Shown: positions 16,759 to 30,376 of the stretch, piece after piece
Layout: every line of letters begins with the position of its first letter
Position numbering within the stretch: the stretch's first letter is position 1
DNA from: Stenotrophomonas sp. Marseille-Q4652
GTDB taxonomy: Bacteria > Pseudomonadota > Gammaproteobacteria > Xanthomonadales > Xanthomonadaceae
Direction of reading: 5' to 3'
Assembly: GCF_916618915.1 (NCBI RefSeq)
Contig: NZ_CAKAKE010000001.1
Location: 3,083,001-3,147,000 of the forward strand
Length of the DNA: 64,000 nt
The notes under the pieces: model-generated
Told to the model about the DNA's origin: nothing
The model's database searches: none
What the model saw: only the letters and a program-made list of their open reading frames with translations
Position numbers and translations under genes: made by a program

Positions 16759-17553
16759 ATGGCGGGCGAGGCACAAACCCCTACCTCCTACATCCAGCAT
16801 CACCTGCAGAACCTCACCTTCAAGGTGCAGGATGGTGGTTTCTGGACGATCCACGTCGACAGCATCGTGACCTCGGTCCTGCTCGGCCTGCTGATGGTGT
16901 TCGCCTTCTGGATGGCGACCCGCAAGGCCACGGCCGGCGTGCCGGGCAAGTGGCAGGCCTTCGTGGAGATCTGCCTGGAGTTCGTCGACCGCCAGGCCAA
17001 GGACACCTACCACGGCAAGAGCAAGCTGGTGACGCCGATCGCGATCACAATCTTCTTCTGGATCCTGCTGATGAACCTGCTGAAGATGATCCCGGCGGAC
17101 TTCATCTCCAAGCCGCTGGAATGGGCGGGCGTCCACTACTGGAAGCCGGTGCCCACCGCTGACGTCAACGTGACGCTGGGCATGTCGATCAGCGTGTTCT
17201 TCCTGATGCTTTTCTTCGCGCTGCGGTCCAAGGGCCTGGGTGGTTTCACCAAGGAATTCCTGACCGCGCCGTTCGGCAAGTGGATGATGCCGTTCAACCT
17301 GATCCTGAACATCGTGGAGTGGCTGAGCAAGCCGATTTCGCTCTCCATGCGACTGTTCGGCAACATGTTCGGCGGCGAAATCGTGTTCCTGCTGATCTGG
17401 GTACTGGGCGGCGCCGGCATTGCCGGTGCGATCGCCGGTGGTGCGTTCGGCCTTGGCTGGATGCTGTTCCACCTGCTGGTGATCCCGCTGCAGGCCTTTA
17501 TCTTCATGATGCTGTCGATCGTGTATCTGAGCCTGTCCGAAGACAGTCACTGA
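16759..17553 (+). CDS. atpB: ATP synthase F0 subunit a
   Basis: Membrane stator subunit a (264 aa), which forms the two proton half-channels against the c-ring. The invariant Arg is in the SLSMRLFGNMFGGE motif, and the last two helices contain LLVIPLQAFIFMMLSIVYLSLS. The N-terminus (TSYIQHHLQNLTFKVQDGGFWTIHVDSI) is typical of gammaproteobacterial subunit a. It is the second gene of atpIBEFHAGDC. Confidence 0.96.
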   Translation: MAGEAQTPTSYIQHHLQNLTFKVQDGGFWTIHVDSIVTSVLLGLLMVFAFWMATRKATAGVPGKWQAFVEICLEFVDRQAKDTYHGKSKLVTPIAITIFFWILLMNLLKMIPADFISKPLEWAGVHYWKPVPTADVNVTLGMSISVFFLMLFFALRSKGLGGFTKEFLTAPFGKWMMPFNLILNIVEWLSKPISLSMRLFGNMFGGEIVFLLIWVLGGAGIAGAIAGGAFGLGWMLFHLLVIPLQAFIFMMLSIVYLSLSEDSH

Positions 17554-17608
17554 TCCGCAAGTTTTCGCTTCACCCTTCATCCGCTTCGTTTCGTTTCCCA
17601 ACCCTTAG

Positions 17609-17935
<327 letters not shown>

Positions 17936-17996
17936 TCCAGCGATAGCGACACGGCCGGGCGCGTACGCCGCGCCTGGCCGCGGATGAAGGTTCGGG

Positions 17997-18016
17997 TGCG
18001 CCGCCACGGCGGCGCA
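17997..18016 (+). other. Perfect 9-bp hairpin between atpE and atpF
   Basis: TGCGCCGCC and GGCGGCGCA (17997-18005 and 18008-18016) pair around a two-base spacer, so a few closing pairs would open in RNA. No T-run follows, so it is not a terminator. It lies 61 bases past the atpE stop and 32 bases before atpF. Confidence 0.6.
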
Positions 18017-18048
18017 GCCAACCCGTCAACATCGATCGAGCGAACCCC

Positions 18049-18519
18049 ATGAATCTCGGACTTACCATCTTTGCCCAGGCGCTGGCGTTTGCCGGTCTGA
18101 TCTGGATCGTCGCGACCAAGATCTGGCCGCCGCTGATGAACGCGATCGAAGAGCGCCAGCAGAAGATCGCCGAAGGCCTTGCCGCTGCCGACCGCAGCCA
18201 GAAGGACCTGGCCCAGGCGCAGGAAAAGGTCAACGAAACCCTGAAGGACGCCCGCACCAAGGCCAACGAGATCATCGATCAGGCCCACGCGCGCGCCAAC
18301 CAGATCGTCGAGGCCGCCAAGAACGAGGCCATCGCCGAGGCGAACCGCCAGAAGGATCTGGCCCAGGCCGAAATCGAAGCCGCCGCCACCCGTGCCCGTG
18401 AGGACCTGCGCAAGCAGGTGTCGGTGCTGGCCGTCAGCGGTGCGGAAAAGCTGCTCAAGCGCGAAATCGACGCCAACGCCCACAAGGCGCTGCTCGACGA
18501 GCTGGCCGCGGAGATCTGA
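18049..18519 (+). CDS. atpF: ATP synthase F0 subunit b
   Basis: A 156-aa peripheral stalk subunit with one N-terminal membrane helix ([24 protein letters not shown]) and a long charged amphipathic helix (from [25 protein letters not shown]) that dimerises as a coiled coil. Its length equals E. coli subunit b. The atpH ATG follows the stop by three bases, suggesting coupled translation. Confidence 0.95.
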   Translation: MNLGLTIFAQALAFAGLIWIVATKIWPPLMNAIEERQQKIAEGLAAADRSQKDLAQAQEKVNETLKDARTKANEIIDQAHARANQIVEAAKNEAIAEANRQKDLAQAEIEAAATRAREDLRKQVSVLAVSGAEKLLKREIDANAHKALLDELAAEI

Positions 18520-18522
18520 TCG

Positions 18523-19050
18523 ATGAGCCAGGCCCTCACGCTTGCCCGTCCGTATGCCCGCGCCGCGTTCGCGATCGCGCGCGACGAAGGCAGGTTCGCG
18601 CCGTGGTCGGACGCGCTGGCGTTCTCGGCCCAGGTGGCCGCTGATCCGCGCGTGTCGGCCCTGCTGTCGAACCCGGAGCTGGGTCGTGACGAAGCCATCG
18701 CGCTGCTGGCGCCGGAATCGTCGGGCGAAAGCTTCGGCCGCTTCCTGAGCCTGCTGGCCGAAGCCCGTCGCCTGCAGTTGCTGCCGGAAATCGCCGGGCT
18801 GTTCGAACAGCTGCGCGCCGATGCCGAGCACGTGGTCAAGGCCACCGTGACCTCGGCCGCCGAGCTTTCGCCGGTCGAGCTGGACAATATCAAGGCCGCG
18901 CTGCGCAAGCGCTTCGGCCGCGAGATCGAAGTCCAGACTGCGGTGGACGCCTCGCTGATCGGCGGCGCGGTGATCGATGCCGGCGACGTGGTGATCGACG
19001 GCTCGCTCAAGGGCAAGCTGTCGCGCCTGCAGAGCGCGCTCGCACACTGA
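18523..19050 (+). CDS. atpH: ATP synthase F1 subunit delta
   Basis: A 175-aa delta subunit that links the peripheral stalk to the alpha3-beta3 head. The N-terminal [16 protein letters not shown] motif and the C-terminal [26 protein letters not shown] block are diagnostic of the OSCP/delta family. It starts three bases after atpF. Confidence 0.95.
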   Translation: MSQALTLARPYARAAFAIARDEGRFAPWSDALAFSAQVAADPRVSALLSNPELGRDEAIALLAPESSGESFGRFLSLLAEARRLQLLPEIAGLFEQLRADAEHVVKATVTSAAELSPVELDNIKAALRKRFGREIEVQTAVDASLIGGAVIDAGDVVIDGSLKGKLSRLQSALAH

Positions 19051-19094
19051 ATTCATTTAACGTCCGGCCTGACCGCCGGCACTAGGACTTGACC

Positions 19095-20642
<1,548 letters not shown>

Positions 20643-20719
20643 GCCGGCGATCCCGGAACTGAAGGGCAGGGGACGGCCGTGAACGCCTCCCCCCACCAAG
20701 CGAGCAAAGCGAGCGAGTA

Positions 20720-21583
20720 ATGGCAGGCGGACGCGAAATCAAAACCAAGATCAAGAGCGTGCAGAACACCCGCAAGGTGACGCGCGCGCTCGAGATGGTC
20801 TCGGCCTCCAAGATCCGCAAGGCCCAGGACCGGATGAAGACCTCGCGCCCGTACGCGCAGGCGATGAAGCAGGTGATCGGTCACCTGGCCCAGGCCAGCA
20901 CCGACTACCAGCACCCGTTCCTGGTCCAGCGTGACCAGGTCAAGCGGGTCGGCTACATCGTCGTGTCTTCCGACCGTGGCCTGGCCGGCGGCCTCAACAA
21001 CAACCTGTTCCGCAAGTTGCTGGTGGAAATGCGCCAGTACCAGGATCAGGGTGCCGAAGTGGACATGGTGACCATCGGCCAGAAGGCTTCGACCTTCTTC
21101 CGCCGCGTCAAGGTCAACATGGTCGGCAGCGTGACCCACATCGGTGACATGCCGCAGCTGGAACAGCTGATCGGCGTGATCAAGGTCATGCTCGACGCCT
21201 TCACCGAAGGCAGGGTCGACCGCGTGTACCTGGTCTACAACCGCTTCGTGAACACGATGACGCAGAAGGCCAGCTTCGACCAGCTGTTGCCGCTGCCGCC
21301 GGCTGACGCGCAGGTCTCGCACCACGACTGGGACTACCTGTACGAACCCGATGCCGCGACCGTGCTCGAGCACGTGATGACGCGCTACATCGAGTCGCTG
21401 GTGTACCAGGCCGTGCTGGAGAACGTGGCGTCCGAGCACGCCGCGCGAATGGTGGCGATGAAGGCCGCCAGCGACAACGCCAGCAAGCTGATCGGTACCC
21501 TGCAGCTCGTCTACAACAAGGCGCGCCAGGCAGCGATCACCCAGGAAATTTCCGAAATCGTCGGCGGCGCGGCAGCAGTCTGA
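20720..21583 (+). CDS. atpG: ATP synthase F1 subunit gamma
   Basis: Central rotor shaft (287 aa). The N-terminal [36 protein letters not shown] and C-terminal [34 protein letters not shown] helices form the coiled coil in the catalytic head. The middle domain contains [15 protein letters not shown]. It starts 77 bases after atpA. Confidence 0.96.
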   Translation: MAGGREIKTKIKSVQNTRKVTRALEMVSASKIRKAQDRMKTSRPYAQAMKQVIGHLAQASTDYQHPFLVQRDQVKRVGYIVVSSDRGLAGGLNNNLFRKLLVEMRQYQDQGAEVDMVTIGQKASTFFRRVKVNMVGSVTHIGDMPQLEQLIGVIKVMLDAFTEGRVDRVYLVYNRFVNTMTQKASFDQLLPLPPADAQVSHHDWDYLYEPDAATVLEHVMTRYIESLVYQAVLENVASEHAARMVAMKAASDNASKLIGTLQLVYNKARQAAITQEISEIVGGAAAV

Positions 21584-21609
21584 TCCGCGCGCAGTCAAAC
21601 CGCATTTAA

Positions 21610-23052
<1,443 letters not shown>

Positions 23053-23059
23053 TCAGGAC

Positions 23060-23110
23060 CGGGCGGCCAGTTCCGCCCGATCCCGTGCCGGTGACGGGCT
23101 GATGCCCGTC
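23060..23110 (+). other. Two tandem hairpins between atpD and atpC
   Basis: CGGGCGG/CCGCCCG (23060-23079) and GACGGGC/GCCCGTC (23093-23110) form two 7-bp stems in the 108-base gap. No T-run follows either, so transcription probably continues into atpC. They may stabilise the upstream message or reduce atpC expression. Confidence 0.5.
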
Positions 23111-23160
23111 CCGGCGGTTCCCCGCGGTGGCCCGCCATCGCGAACAGCCAAGAGATTTTC

Positions 23161-23583
23161 ATGAGCACCATCCGTTGCGACATCGTCAGCGCCGAGCAGG
23201 AAATCTTCAGTGGCGAAGCGACCCTGGTCGTGGCCACCGGTGAGCTGGGAGAGCTGGGCATCGCGCCCAAGCATGCTCCGCTGATCACCCGCCTGAAGCC
23301 GGGCAAGGTCGTGGTGACCACGCCGGCCGGCGAGCACCTGGACTTCGCCATTTCCGGCGGCATCCTCGAGGTGCAGCCGCAGGTGGTGACCGTGCTGGCC
23401 GACACCGCGATCCGTGCCCAGGACATCGACGAAGCCTCGGTCCGCAAGGCCAAGGAAGAAGCCGAGCGCATCCTGGCCAACCGTGGCGAGGCGATGGAAC
23501 TGGCCGAGGCGCAGCAGCGCCTGGCCGAGGTCACCGCGCAGCTGCAGGCGCTGGAGCGCCTGCGCAAGAACCTCAAGCACTGA
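23161..23583 (+). CDS. atpC: ATP synthase F1 subunit epsilon
   Basis: A 140-aa epsilon subunit. The N-terminal beta-sandwich ([38 protein letters not shown]) and C-terminal helical hairpin with [23 protein letters not shown] are typical. The C-terminal helices mediate ATP-dependent inhibition in characterised enzymes. It is the last gene of the operon, closed by a strong terminator. Confidence 0.95.
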   Translation: MSTIRCDIVSAEQEIFSGEATLVVATGELGELGIAPKHAPLITRLKPGKVVVTTPAGEHLDFAISGGILEVQPQVVTVLADTAIRAQDIDEASVRKAKEEAERILANRGEAMELAEAQQRLAEVTAQLQALERLRKNLKH

Positions 23584-23608
23584 GCCGGGATTTCCCGCTC
23601 ACCACGAG

Positions 23609-23634
23609 AAGCGCCGGCATGTCCGGCGCTTTTT
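23609..23634 (+). terminator. Rho-independent terminator of the atp operon
   Basis: A 9-bp stem AAGCGCCGG / CCGGCGCTT with a five-base loop (23618-23622) is followed by a T-run. It starts 26 bases after the atpC stop. Confidence 0.92.
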
Positions 23635-23793
23635 CGTTTGTGGGTATGTCGCCCGGGCGTAGCGGTCGTGCCGGGCCAGCTCCGGTCCGGGGGCACGCAC
23701 CTGCCATGATGTCGCGCGATATCTGCCGGCGGCAGGCTGCGTCGCCCGGTGGCGGCGCGCGAACTGGATCGGGCTGCGGATGAAACCGGCGTC

Positions 23794-24177
23794 TCAGCGG
23801 TAGACGACGTGGCGCAGCAGGAAGAACGACAACACGGCCAGCGCGCCCTCCACCAGTGGCTTGGCCAGCCACGCCAGTTGCAGTCCCAGTGCCGCGGCGA
23901 CCATGGTCACCAGCCAGGTGCTCAGGACGGTGGCCGGCACCCAGATTGCGAGGAAGCGCCGGAAGCGCTTCCAGCCCAGCCGCTGGTGACCAGCGCTGGC
24001 AAAGGTGTAGCGGCCGTTGAGCCAGAAACCGAGCAGCGCGCCGGAACTGCGTGCGAGCACGTTGCCGGGCACCGGCGGCATGCCCAGCGCGGTGGCGACG
24101 ACGAACACCGCCCAGTCCAGTGCCAGCTGCAGCAATCCGATGATGAGGAACTGGCTTCCCTGTCGGAACAGGCCCAT
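23794..24177 (-). CDS. GtrA-family inner-membrane protein
   Basis: A 127-aa protein with four membrane helices in the GtrA/DPMS pattern: GSQFLIIGLLQLALDWAVFVVATALG, NVLARSSGALLGFWLNGRYTF, RRFLAIWVPATVLSTWLV and LVEGALAVLSFFLLRHVVYR. Family members flip or present polyprenyl-linked sugars for cell-surface glycosylation. The gene is isolated, without the glycosyltransferase partner often found beside it, so its partner is unknown. It is divergent from glmU. Confidence 0.85.
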   Translation of the reverse strand: MGLFRQGSQFLIIGLLQLALDWAVFVVATALGMPPVPGNVLARSSGALLGFWLNGRYTFASAGHQRLGWKRFRRFLAIWVPATVLSTWLVTMVAAALGLQLAWLAKPLVEGALAVLSFFLLRHVVYR

Positions 24178-24223
24178 GGGTGGTCCGTGGCGGATGGAGC
24201 CGACATGCTAACGGCCGCGGCCT

Positions 24224-24229
24224 TAGAAT
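24224..24229 (+). promoter_or_regulatory. Candidate -10 element of glmU
   Basis: TAGAAT lies 34 bases before the glmU ATG. No good -35 is seen at normal spacing. It is supported only by recurrence of the same hexamer before other genes in this window. Confidence 0.35.
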
Positions 24230-24262
24230 TTGTCGACGTTATCTCCCCGAGGCCAAAGCAAA

Positions 24263-25627
24263 ATGACCCAACCCCTGCACGTCGTCATCCTCGCCGCGGG
24301 CGAAGGCAAGCGCATGAAGTCGGCGCTGCCCAAGGTGCTGCAGCCGATTGCCGGGCGACCGATGCTGGCGCACGTGATCGACGCAGCGCGGCAGCTGCAG
24401 CCCGAGGCGATCCACGTGGTCTACGGTCACGGTGGTGACGCGGTGCGGTCAGCGTTTGCCGACCAGCCCGACCTGCAGTGGGCCGAGCAGCGCCAGCGCC
24501 TGGGTACCGGCCACGCCGTGCAGCAGGCGATGCCGGGCGTGCCGGACACCGCCACGGTGCTGGTGCTGTACGGCGATGTTCCACTGATCCGCCCGGAGAC
24601 GTTGCAGCGGCTGCTGGGCGATGGTGAGCGCCTGGGGGTGCTGGTTGCCGAGCTGGATGACCCGACTGGTTACGGGCGCATCGTGCGCGATGCCGAGGGC
24701 AAGGTCGCGGCGATCGTCGAACAGAAGGATGCCAGCGACGAGCAGAAGCAGATCCGTATCGTCAACACCGGCATCATCAGTGCCGAATCCACCGCGCTGC
24801 GCCGCTGGCTTTCCAGCCTGTCCAACCAGAACGCGCAGGGCGAGTATTACCTGACCGACGTCTTCGCCGCGGCGGCGTCCGAATTCACCCCGGCCGGCAT
24901 GACCGTGGTCGCCGATTCGCTCGAAGTCGAAGGTGCCAACGATCCGTGGCAGCTGGCCCAGCTCGAGCGCGCCTGGCAACTGCGCGCGGTGCGTGCGCTG
25001 TGCCAGCAGGGCGCGCGCGTGCTGGATCCAGGGCGGCTGGATATCCGTGGCCGCGTGGTCGTGGGCAGCGACGTGCAGATCGATGTCAACGTGGTGCTGG
25101 AGGGCGAGGTCGAACTGGCCGATGGCGTGCAGATCGGTCCGTTCGTGCGGCTGAAGGACGTGAGGCTTGGCCCCGGCACCCAGGTGCGCGCGCATTGCGA
25201 CCTCGAGGGCGTGGTCACCGAGGGCGCGGCGCAGATCGGTCCGTTCGCGCGCCTGCGCCCGGGCACGGTGCTGGCCGACGGTGTGCACATCGGCAATTTC
25301 GTCGAGGCCAAGAAGACGGTGATGGGCGTGGGCAGCAAGGCCAACCACCTGGCCTACCTGGGCGATGCCACGATCGGCGCCGCGGTGAACATCGGCGCCG
25401 GCACCATCACCTGCAACTACGACGGGGTGAACAAGTCCACCACCACCATCGGTGACAAGGCCTTCGTGGGGTCCAACTCCTCGCTGGTGGCACCGGTCGA
25501 GGTCGGCGCGGGCGCGACGATTGCCGCCGGCTCCGTGGTCACCCGCAATGCGCCGGCCGACAAGCTCACCGTCGCGCGTGCGCGCCAGTCGACCATCGAC
25601 GGCTGGAAGCGTCCGACGAAGAAATGA
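24263..25627 (+). CDS. glmU: Bifunctional GlcNAc-1-P uridylyltransferase / GlcN-1-P acetyltransferase
   Basis: A 454-aa enzyme that makes UDP-GlcNAc for peptidoglycan and lipopolysaccharide. The N-terminal Rossmann domain has [17 protein letters not shown] and YGDVPLI. The C-terminal left-handed beta-helix (about 250-454) has hexapeptide repeats, the catalytic His in NHLAYLGDA and the Asn/Tyr of [11 protein letters not shown] 24263 is the family start; eleven extra codons upstream are spurious. Together with glmS at 33.9 kb two of the UDP-GlcNAc enzymes lie in this window but in separate units. The stop overlaps the GNAT pseudogene start. Confidence 0.95.
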   Translation: MTQPLHVVILAAGEGKRMKSALPKVLQPIAGRPMLAHVIDAARQLQPEAIHVVYGHGGDAVRSAFADQPDLQWAEQRQRLGTGHAVQQAMPGVPDTATVLVLYGDVPLIRPETLQRLLGDGERLGVLVAELDDPTGYGRIVRDAEGKVAAIVEQKDASDEQKQIRIVNTGIISAESTALRRWLSSLSNQNAQGEYYLTDVFAAAASEFTPAGMTVVADSLEVEGANDPWQLAQLERAWQLRAVRALCQQGARVLDPGRLDIRGRVVVGSDVQIDVNVVLEGEVELADGVQIGPFVRLKDVRLGPGTQVRAHCDLEGVVTEGAAQIGPFARLRPGTVLADGVHIGNFVEAKKTVMGVGSKANHLAYLGDATIGAAVNIGAGTITCNYDGVNKSTTTIGDKAFVGSNSSLVAPVEVGAGATIAAGSVVTRNAPADKLTVARARQSTIDGWKRPTKK

Positions 25628-26153
25628 GCGGAACTGGCTGGCGACTGCGTCCCGGGCGGGCGTCCGACGCCGCCACGCTGATCGGCATCGAACAACGTGC
25701 ATGCGGATTGCTGCGGGGGCACCCGGCATGGTCGCTGTTCTCGCGCACCCATCTGGCGGCGGCCGATCACATCGACGCGGCCGGCAAGGGGCGCCCGTGG
25801 GTAGCCGAAGCGGAGGGGCAGGTGCCCGGCTACGCGCTGTACGGGGAGCTGGATGGCGCCGTGCACCTGGAGCAGATGGACGTGGAGCCGGCCGATGGCC
25901 GCCGCGGCCTCGGCGCGCCCTGCTCGAGCGCGTCGCGGCACGCGCCACGGCGGAGGGATCCGGGCGGATGACCTGGGTCACCCTGCGCGGTGTGCCCTGG
26001 AATGCGCCCTTCTACGCGCGCGCCGGCTTCGCCGTGCTCGATCCGGCCGGATGCACCCCCGGCCTGCACGCCGTGCTGGCGCGGGACCGAAGCCTGGAGT
26101 TTCCGATGCACCTGCGCGTGGTGATGCAGCGCTGGCTTGGCACGCGCGGCTGA
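25624..26153 (+). pseudogene. GNAT acetyltransferase interrupted by a one-base frameshift
   Basis: The N-terminal half ([27 protein letters not shown]) reads in the frame of ATG 25624, which overlaps the glmU stop as ATGA. The C-terminal half (RMTWVTLRGVPWNAPFYARAGF to RWLGTRG) reads in the next frame to TGA 26151-26153. The join falls near 25912-25916, in DGRRGLG-(R)ALLERV: one missing base in a GC-rich run there would restore a 176-aa GNAT protein. The break lies in the acetyl-CoA-binding RxxGxG/A motif, so the product as written is dead, ending in a shifted tail at 25971. A sequencing or assembly error in the GC run is a live alternative. Substrate unknown. Confidence 0.82.
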
Positions 26154-26181
26154 GGCATCACGCCGGCGTTGCCGCCACGGC

Positions 26182-27521
26182 TCAAGGTTCGGGCAGCATC
26201 ACCGCCACGCACAGCCCTCCTTCGCTGCGGTTCTGCAGCGACAGCCGACCGCCATGCGCCTCGACGATTTCGCGGCAAAGCGCCAGGCCCAGGCCGGTGC
26301 CGTTGCGCTTGGTCGAGTAGAACGGCAGCAGCGCGTTTCCCAGCACCGCATCGTTCATGCCGGGGCCGCGGTCCAGAACCTCCAGCCGGGTCCAGCCGGG
26401 CAGGCGCAGCAGCCGCACGCGTACATCGTCGTTGGCGTCGCCCTCGCCGGAGGCCTCATGCGCATTCTTGAGCAGGTTGAGCAGGGCCTGCTCCATCTGC
26501 GCCGGATCCACGCGCGCACGCAGCTCCGCGTTGGTGCCTTCCAGTTCGAAGCTGATCTGCCGCTGCAGGCGGGCGAGGAACTCGCCCCACGCCACGGTCT
26601 GCAACTGCGGCTGCGGCAGCTTGGCAAACCGGGCATAGCCGCGGATGAAACCTTCAAGATGGCGTGCGCGCTCCTCGATGGTCGAGAACACCTCGCCCAG
26701 CCGCTCGTGGCGGCCGCGGCGCACCAGCTCGGCACCGGAGTGGGCCAGCGAGGCGATCGGCGCCAGTGAGTTGTTGAGCTCGTGGCTGATCACGCGGATC
26801 ACCTTCTTCCAGGTCTGCACCTCCTGGCGCCGCAACTCGGGCGTGAGCAGGCGCACCAGCAGCAGTTCGTGGCGCCGGCCATTGAGGCTGAAGTTGCGCC
26901 GCGACAGGTGGTAGACCTGTTCTTCGTCCTCGTCGTTCCCGTCGGCCACCGCGAACAGGCTGTCGCCGCCGCGGGCGATGGCCTCGCGCAGTTCGGCCGG
27001 CAGTGCGTCCATCAGCTCGTCCACGCGCAGGCCCTCGAGCCTGCGGCCATCGTTGAGCAGCTTGCGTGCGGCCAGGTTGGAATACACCACGCGACGCACC
27101 CCATCGCCACCGTCGGCCGACAGCAGCATCGCCACCGGCGTGTTCTGCACCATGGTGTCCAGCAGCAGTTCGCGCTGCGCCAGGTCCTGGCGTTGCTGGC
27201 GCAGTACCTCGCCTAGCAGCGCATGGGCCTGCACCAGCTCGCCCACTTCATCGTGGCTGCGCCAGTGCACGCCGAAGTTGAACTCGCCATCGCGATAGGT
27301 GTTGATGCTGCCAGCCAGGGCGCGGAACAGCGAGTTGAGCGGTGCCAGGGCGCGGCGCAGGCTCCACCAGGCCAGCGTGAGCAGGATCACGGTGGAACTG
27401 ACCGCGACGACCCAGCCGCGGTCGATCCAGTAGGCGAACGTCCACGGCAGCGCCGCGGCCAGCGCCAGCACCGGCAGCAGGCGCAGGAACAGGCGCAGGA
27501 AGAGGGTGCGACGGATCCGCA

Positions 27522-27522
<1 letters not shown>
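26182..27522 (-). CDS. NtrY-like sensor histidine kinase of the exporter operon
   Basis: A 446-aa membrane kinase. Two membrane helices near the N-terminus (about 8-28 and 34-52) enclose almost no periplasmic loop, so it may sense membrane or cytoplasmic signals. A HAMP/linker region (LNSLFRALAGSINTYRDGEF) and a PAS-like segment (LLLDTMVQNTPVAMLL) precede the H-box VISHELNNSLAPI (His near 246), N-box LLNLLKNAHEA, G1 DRGPGMN and G2 GTGLGLALCREIV. The HELNN form is typical of NtrY/NtrB-like kinases that pair with sigma-54 activators. ATG 27522 overlaps the regulator stop (TGATG), so the two are coupled. Confidence 0.88.
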
Positions 27523-28859
<1,337 letters not shown>

Positions 28860-29109
28860 GGAGGCTCGGACGTCGTTGGATGGGGAAATCGTAATGCCAT
28901 GGTGCGGCGGTGGTTCGGTGCCGTAACCTGGTAACCGGTCACCTGCCACTGGCCACCGCACAGGCGCCAGACCATGGTGAAGTGGCCAGGCCTTCGCAGG
29001 GAAGCGATGCTGGCCCTGTGCGGTCGCGCCAGGACTGGATGCCCCGGCTGGCACGCAGGTTCATGGCTATCCGCATGGAAAGGCGGTGCGCGTGGCACCG
29101 CCACGTGCT
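28860..29109. other. Structured gap between exporter permease and regulator genes
   Basis: This 250-base gap has no gene I can support. It contains an inverted repeat ACCGCACAGG (28955-28964) / CCTGTGCGGT (29015-29024), two CCATGG blocks (28908-28913 and 28972-28977) and a GGTAACC-type cluster near 28923-28940. It may be a folded intercistronic leader or a weak attenuator. No sigma-54 GG-N10-GC site was found in it on the minus strand. Confidence 0.4.
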
Positions 29110-30342
29110 TCACACGCTGCGGGTGGCCGTCGCCGGCGGGATCGACGCCGCACGCCTGGCCGGCGCATAGACCGCCAGCTGGCCCAGTGCCCACAGCAGC
29201 ACCGCGCCGATCGGCAGGTAGTGCAGCGGCAGCCGCGCGATCTCGTACTTGCCCATCAGCAGCTGGTTGATGGCAAATGCCAGCAGCATGCCGAGCACGA
29301 TGCCGATGCTGGCCAGCAGGAAGTTCTCGGTCTGGAAGTAGCGCAGCACTTGGCCGCGGGTGGCGCCCAGCGCCCGGCGCACGCCGATCTGCTTGGTGCG
29401 CTGCTGCACCCAGAAGCTGGCCAGGCCAATGATGCCCAGCGCGGTGACCAGCAGCAGGGCGACGCAGACGATGCCCAGCAGCCACGCCATTGCACGCGGT
29501 CCCTGGAAGTATTCCGAGCGCAGCTGCTCGAAGGTCTTGGAGTCGTCTTCCAGGATGATGCGGTCGGCACCGTTGGCCTGCAGCACCTTCTTCGCCGCTT
29601 CCAGTACTTCCTGGCGACGATCCGGATCGGTGCGGATCACGTAGTTGCCACCGATGTTGTAGTGGGGACGCAGCGGCAGGATCATCGCGTACTCGCGGGC
29701 GCTGGGGCCGCCCTGGCGGCTGGGCCGGATCAGGTGCTCGACCACGCCCACCACGCGGGTCGGCTGCTCGTCACCGCTGTAGTAGCCCTTGCCGATCGGG
29801 TCCTCGCCGGGCCACAGCCGGTCGGCCATCTTGCGGGTGATGATCGACGAGGGCAGGCTGCCTTCGGTCAGCCCCGCCATCAGGGTCGAGGCGTCCTTGT
29901 ACTCGTCCGGGGTGAAGGCGCGACCGGCCACCAGTTTCAGGCCAAACGTGTCGAGGAACTGCTCGTCGGCCATGTACATGGTCGCGCTCATCGTGGCCTG
30001 CTGCTGGTCCGGGCTCAGCCGCACCGAGTTGTTCCATGACGAGCTAACGAACGGTACCTGATTGGTCACGGTGGCGTTCCTGACCCCGGGCAGGCCGCGC
30101 AGCGCGGCGAGGTCGCTGCGGGTGCGGGCATCCTGTTCGGCATCGCTGCCGATGCTGGTGATCTGGATGCGGACCAGCTCGTTCTCGGCCAGGCCGCTGA
30201 CCTCGCGGACTTCGGTCAGGCGCTCGCTGATCATGAACAGCGCGTTGCAGATGATGGCGCAGGTCAGCGCGATCTCGATGACGATCAGCGAGGCCGCGGT
30301 CTTGTGGCGCATCAGGGTGGAAAGGATGGGACGGATGTCCAT
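29110..30342 (-). CDS. ABC exporter permease, MacB/FtsX type (second)
   Basis: A 410-aa protein with an N-terminal membrane helix (TAASLIVIEIALTCAIICNALFMIS), a periplasmic MacB-PCD-like domain of about 230 residues, and a C-terminal FtsX domain of three helices (MAWLLGIVCVALLLVTALGIIGLASF; FLLASIGIVLGMLLAFAINQLL; LPIGAVLLWALGQLAVYAPARRAA). The cytoplasmic coupling loop is RTKQIGVRRALGATRGQVLRYFQTEN. It lacks an ATPase domain and would act with the separate ATPase encoded upstream. It is the last transport gene; 34 bases separate it from the first permease. Confidence 0.87.
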   Translation of the reverse strand: MDIRPILSTLMRHKTAASLIVIEIALTCAIICNALFMISERLTEVREVSGLAENELVRIQITSIGSDAEQDARTRSDLAALRGLPGVRNATVTNQVPFVSSSWNNSVRLSPDQQQATMSATMYMADEQFLDTFGLKLVAGRAFTPDEYKDASTLMAGLTEGSLPSSIITRKMADRLWPGEDPIGKGYYSGDEQPTRVVGVVEHLIRPSRQGGPSAREYAMILPLRPHYNIGGNYVIRTDPDRRQEVLEAAKKVLQANGADRIILEDDSKTFEQLRSEYFQGPRAMAWLLGIVCVALLLVTALGIIGLASFWVQQRTKQIGVRRALGATRGQVLRYFQTENFLLASIGIVLGMLLAFAINQLLMGKYEIARLPLHYLPIGAVLLWALGQLAVYAPARRAASIPPATATRSV

Positions 30343-30376
30343 GGTGCGTCTCCGGTAAGCGTGCGGGCCGTGCCCG

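Noticed and set aside
29070..29125. A second sigma-54 promoter in the gap before the regulator
   Set aside because: A TGGCAC...GTGC run on the plus strand near 29094 has GG-N11-GC spacing and points away from the regulator.
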